Source: Bifidobacterium breve
GTDB taxonomy: Bacteria > Actinomycetota > Actinomycetes > Mycobacteriales > Mycobacteriaceae
DNA: 8,016 bases
Assembly (NCBI GenBank): GCA_945882475.1
Contig: CAMCWJ010000124.1
Span: 1 to 8,016, forward strand
Direction: 5' to 3'
Part shown: positions 5,733 through 8,016 of the stretch, in pieces
How positions within the stretch are numbered: the stretch's first letter is position 1
Layout: every line of letters begins with the position of its first letter
Program-made: the position numbers and the translations under genes
Notes under the pieces: model-generated
Database searches by the model: none
The model's input: only the letters and a program-made list of their open reading frames with translations
Told to the model about the DNA's origin: nothing

Positions 5733-6689
5733 CCCGGCGTGAGCGACCATCGCGCCAGCCGCGTTGAGCACGACGGCGTCGCGCACCGCCCCGCTGGCGC
5801 CGGCCAGCACCCGCCGCGCTTCGTCGGCGTTGGCCTCAGCGTCCCCGCCAACGAGTTCGGCCGCCGTCGCGCGGGCGAAGCCGAATCCGTGCGGATCGAA
5901 GGTGAGTTTGTCGATGGTGCCGGCCCGAACCCGCCAGATGGTGCTGGTGGTGGTCGTGGTGAGTTCGTCGAGGCCGTCGTCGCCGTGCACCACTAGAACG
6001 CTGGCCCCGCGGGATGCAAACACCCCGGCCATCACCTCGGCCATGTCGGCGAACGCGCAGCCGATCAATCCGGCCCGTGGCTGGGCCGGATTCGTAAGCG
6101 GCCCAAGCAAATTGAACACCGTCGGGACGCCTATCTCTCGGCGCGGCGGGCCCGCATACCGGTAGGACGGGTGGAACACCGGGGCGAAACAGAACCCGAT
6201 CCCCACCTCGGCGACGCAGCGCGCAACCTCCTCGGGCCCCAGGTCGATTCGGACCCCCAGCGCCTCGAGCATGTCGGCCCCGCCGCTGCGCGACGATGCC
6301 GCGCGGTTGCCGTGCTTGACCACCCGAACGCCGGCCGCCGCCACCACGATCGAGGCCATCGTGGAGAGGTTCACCGTGTTCGCGCCATCCCCTCCGGTGC
6401 CCACCACATCAACGGTGTCAGTGCCGATCTGCTCGGTGGGCACCCGCCGGGCGTGGCGCAGCATGGTGTCGGCCAACTCACGGACCTCGGCGGGTGTCGG
6501 GCGCTTCATCGTCATCGACACGCCGAATGCAGCGATCTGGGCGCCTGTTGCGGACCCGGCCATGATCTGGTCCATCGCCCAGGCCGCCTCCCCCGCAGCG
6601 AGTTCGGATCCGCCGCTCAACCGGCCCAGGACGTGCGGCCAGGTCGATTCCGGCGGGAGCGATCCCGGCTGGTCAGCAGACGGCGTCAC
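5607..6689 (-). CDS. trpD: Anthranilate phosphoribosyltransferase
   Basis: The protein has 360 residues, within the usual range for the family. It transfers phosphoribose from PRPP to anthranilate, the second step of the tryptophan branch, in the cytoplasm. Motifs are GTGGDG (97-102, PRPP loop), NLST (107-110), KHGNRAASS (125-133), a conserved FNLLGPLTNP segment and the metal-binding DDGLDE, followed by a run of threonines. An extra, poorly conserved tail of about 15 residues precedes the fold, as in mycobacterial TrpD. The GTG start at 6689 has no Shine-Dalgarno sequence, so a leaderless transcript is possible. Other trp genes are not adjacent, consistent with the isolated trpD of mycobacteria. 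It is divergent from ctaE (111-base gap), and its 3' end overlaps the opposing exonuclease gene by 126 bp. Confidence 0.96.
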   Translation of the reverse strand: MTPSADQPGSLPPESTWPHVLGRLSGGSELAAGEAAWAMDQIMAGSATGAQIAAFGVSMTMKRPTPAEVRELADTMLRHARRVPTEQIGTDTVDVVGTGGDGANTVNLSTMASIVVAAAGVRVVKHGNRAASSRSGGADMLEALGVRIDLGPEEVARCVAEVGIGFCFAPVFHPSYRYAGPPRREIGVPTVFNLLGPLTNPAQPRAGLIGCAFADMAEVMAGVFASRGASVLVVHGDDGLDELTTTTTSTIWRVRAGTIDKLTFDPHGFGFARATAAELVGGDAEANADEARRVLAGASGAVRDAVVLNAAGAMVAHAGLAGHVEWLPAWEDGLRRATEAIDSGAAQNLLDRWVRFGAQL

Positions 6690-6800
6690 ACCGCAGATAT
6701 TCGCACGCCGGCCGGGGCTGCACAGCTCCGGCTGACAAAGATCTGACTAATTTGGCCCCTGGCTGTACCAGAACAACTACAAAGCGTCATACTTCATTCT
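6690..6800. promoter_or_regulatory. Divergent trpD/ctaE intergenic region
   Basis: This 111-base gap must hold the start signals of both trpD (leftward) and ctaE (rightward). It is AT-richer toward ctaE. Neither gene has a recognisable ribosome binding site. For ctaE, CATACT (6788-6793) ends 7 nt before the GTG and could act as a -10 for a leaderless mRNA, though it lacks the first T of TANNNT. I could not find a convincing -10 for trpD. Confidence 0.4.
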
Positions 6801-7412
6801 GTGACGAGCGCTGTGGGCACCTCGGGAACCGCGATCACTTCGCGCATTCATTCGCTCAACAGGCCGAACATGGTCAGTGTCGGCACCATCGTGTGGCTGT
6901 CGAGCGAGCTGATGTTCTTCGCCGGGCTGTTCGCGATGTACTTCACTGCGCGCGCCCAATCGGGCGGGAGTTGGCCACCGCCCCCCACCGAATTGAATCT
7001 CGCCCTGGCGGTCCCGGTCACCCTGGTGCTGATCGCGTCGTCGTTCACCTGCCAGATGGGCGTGTTCGCAGCCGAGCGTGGCGATGTCTTCGGCCTGCGC
7101 CGCTGGTACCTGATCACTTTCGCGATGGGCCTTTTCTTCGTTCTGGGACAGGCATACGAATACGTGCACCTGGTTCAGGAGGGCACCACCATCGCCAGCA
7201 GCGCCTACGGCAGCGTGTTCTACCTGACCACCGGTTTCCACGGCCTGCACGTGGTCGGCGGCTTGGTGGCGTTCGTGCTGCTGCTGCTGCGAACCACCAT
7301 GAGCAAGTTCACCCCCGCCCAGGCGACCGCCGCGATTGTGGTGTCCTACTACTGGCACTTCGTCGACATCGTTTGGATCGCCCTGTTCGCGACGATCTAC
7401 TTCATCCGCTGA
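6801..7412 (+). CDS. ctaE: Cytochrome c oxidase (aa3) subunit III
   Basis: The protein has 203 residues and five transmembrane helices (about 25-50, 70-92, 104-124, 136-160 and 178-203), the short bacterial form of subunit III. Typical elements are LSSELMFFAGLFAMYF with the conserved Glu in the first helix, the GQAYEY turn, GFHGLHV in the fourth helix and YYWHFVDIVWIALF in the last. It is a structural subunit of the aa3 terminal oxidase in the cytoplasmic membrane. In mycobacteria the oxidase joins the bcc complex in a supercomplex that moves electrons from menaquinol to oxygen. The GTG start is chosen because the protein begins MTSAVGTSGTAITSR, as in other mycobacterial CtaE proteins I remember. 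No Shine-Dalgarno sequence precedes it, which suggests leaderless translation. qcrC follows after 14 nt, so an operon is expected. Confidence 0.97.
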   Translation: MTSAVGTSGTAITSRIHSLNRPNMVSVGTIVWLSSELMFFAGLFAMYFTARAQSGGSWPPPPTELNLALAVPVTLVLIASSFTCQMGVFAAERGDVFGLRRWYLITFAMGLFFVLGQAYEYVHLVQEGTTIASSAYGSVFYLTTGFHGLHVVGGLVAFVLLLLRTTMSKFTPAQATAAIVVSYYWHFVDIVWIALFATIYFIR

Positions 7413-7414
7413 TG

Positions 7415-7420
7415 AGAAGG
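7415..7420 (+). promoter_or_regulatory. Ribosome binding site of qcrC
   Basis: AGAAGG, followed by GG, lies 6 nt before the ATG at 7427. It sits directly after the ctaE stop codon and fixes the qcrC start. Confidence 0.65.
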
Positions 7421-7426
7421 GGTTCG

Positions 7427-8016
7427 ATGGCCAAGATTGGGTCCGGGCTGAGCGAGCGGGCGCGACGGCGCTTCCGGCGTCGGCTGATCGGCGCCGTTCT
7501 GCTGGCGTTCGGTCTCGGCCTAGCCGGTCTGCTGGCTGCGACGTTGACGCCGTCCCCCCAGGTCGCCGTCGCCGACGAGTCCCAGTCGGCACTGCTGCGA
7601 ACCGGCACCCAGCTATATGAGACGGCGTGCATCACCTGCCACGGCGCCAACCTGCAAGGCGTGTCGGGCCGCGGTCCGAGCCTGATCGGGGTCGGCGAGG
7701 CGGCGGTGTACTTCCAGGTTTCCAGCGGCCGCATGCCGGCGATGCGCGGCGAGGCTCAGGCCCAGCGCAAGGCAGCGATCTTCGACGAACCCCAGATCGA
7801 CGCACTCGGTGCCTACGTGCAGAGCATGGGCGGGGGTCCGTTGACTCCGCGCGATGCCAACGGCCAGATCTCCGACAAGTCGCTGCTCGGCAATGACCTC
7901 GCCCGCGGCGGCGATCTGTTCCGGCTGAACTGCGCGTCCTGCCACAACTTCACCGGCCGCGGCGGCGCATTGTCGTCGGGTAAGTACGCACCGGTGCTCG
8001 ATCCGGCCACTCCGGC
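7427..8016 (+). CDS. qcrC: Diheme cytochrome c subunit of the cytochrome bcc complex (cut by window end)
   Basis: The frame opens at ATG 7427 and runs off the window after 196 full codons; the family is about 270-280 residues, so the C-terminal membrane anchor is missing here. The N-terminus is very basic (RARRRFRRR, 11-19) and is followed by a hydrophobic segment (about 20-40), giving an export signal or anchor. Two heme c sites are present: CITCH (68-72) and CASCH (169-173). GRMPAMRGEAQ after the first likely supplies a methionine ligand. QcrC carries electrons from the Rieske protein to the aa3 oxidase on the outer face of the membrane, replacing a soluble cytochrome c. Residues such as GPSLIGVGEAAVYFQVS and NFTGRGGALSSGKYAP match mycobacterial QcrC. 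It lies 14 nt after ctaE; qcrA and qcrB would be expected next. Confidence 0.95.
   Translation, partial: MAKIGSGLSERARRRFRRRLIGAVLLAFGLGLAGLLAATLTPSPQVAVADESQSALLRTGTQLYETACITCHGANLQGVSGRGPSLIGVGEAAVYFQVSSGRMPAMRGEAQAQRKAAIFDEPQIDALGAYVQSMGGGPLTPRDANGQISDKSLLGNDLARGGDLFRLNCASCHNFTGRGGALSSGKYAPVLDPATP

Noticed and set aside
5935..5965. GTG/GTC-rich run resembling a microsatellite
   Set aside because: It encodes the threonine run after DDGLDEL in TrpD, which is common in actinobacterial TrpD proteins.
6777..7592. 271-codon open frame on the minus strand
   Set aside because: It covers ctaE and the start of qcrC, both certain genes. The product is rich in Arg, Gln, His and Asp with no family features.
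1..8016. Search for mobile elements, CRISPR arrays, toxin-antitoxin pairs, phage genes, tRNAs and rRNAs
   Set aside because: No transposase, terminal inverted repeats, regularly spaced repeats or RNA gene sequences were seen. Gene order and composition look like stable core chromosome.

Overview
The window is high-GC and looks like a chromosomal segment of a mycobacterium, probably non-tuberculous. The evidence is recognisable mycobacterial versions of PimB', RipC, TrpD, CtaE and QcrC in the same order and orientation as the M. tuberculosis Rv2188c-Rv2194 region. GTG starts are frequent, and several genes lack a ribosome binding site. I see no mobile element, CRISPR array, tRNA, rRNA or prophage trace. 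No gene-free stretch exceeds 300 bases; the longest is 173 bases (3277-3449).

Left part (1-3680, all minus strand) is a cell-envelope group. Read in the direction of transcription, it holds a small four-cysteine protein (3450-3680), the peptidoglycan hydrolase RipC (2146-3276) and a membrane-anchored putative zinc metallopeptidase (1332-2087). These are followed by the mannosyltransferase PimB' (165-1319) and the start of an SRPBCC (START-like) protein that leaves the window at base 1. RipC acts in septal wall cleavage, and PimB' makes the PIM2 glycolipid of the inner membrane.

Middle part (3828-6689) holds a DnaQ-type exonuclease fused to a UvrC/Cho-like GIY-YIG module on the plus strand. 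It converges on, and overlaps by 126 bp, the tryptophan gene trpD on the minus strand. trpD stands alone here, without other trp genes.

Right part (6801-8016, plus strand) begins the respiratory operon: ctaE (cytochrome c oxidase subunit III) followed 14 nt later by qcrC (diheme cytochrome c of the bcc complex, cut by the window end). The two products belong to the bcc-aa3 supercomplex; qcrA and qcrB would be expected just beyond.

Most of this is conserved housekeeping content, and I did not find a clear undescribed system. The least explained items are the four-cysteine protein with a strong ribosome binding site, the gluzincin-type protein between ripC and pimB, and the exonuclease-GIY-YIG fusion, which keeps three of the four UvrC iron-sulfur cysteines. 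The coding overlap with trpD and the SRPBCC gene sitting where fadD15 is expected also merit a second look.
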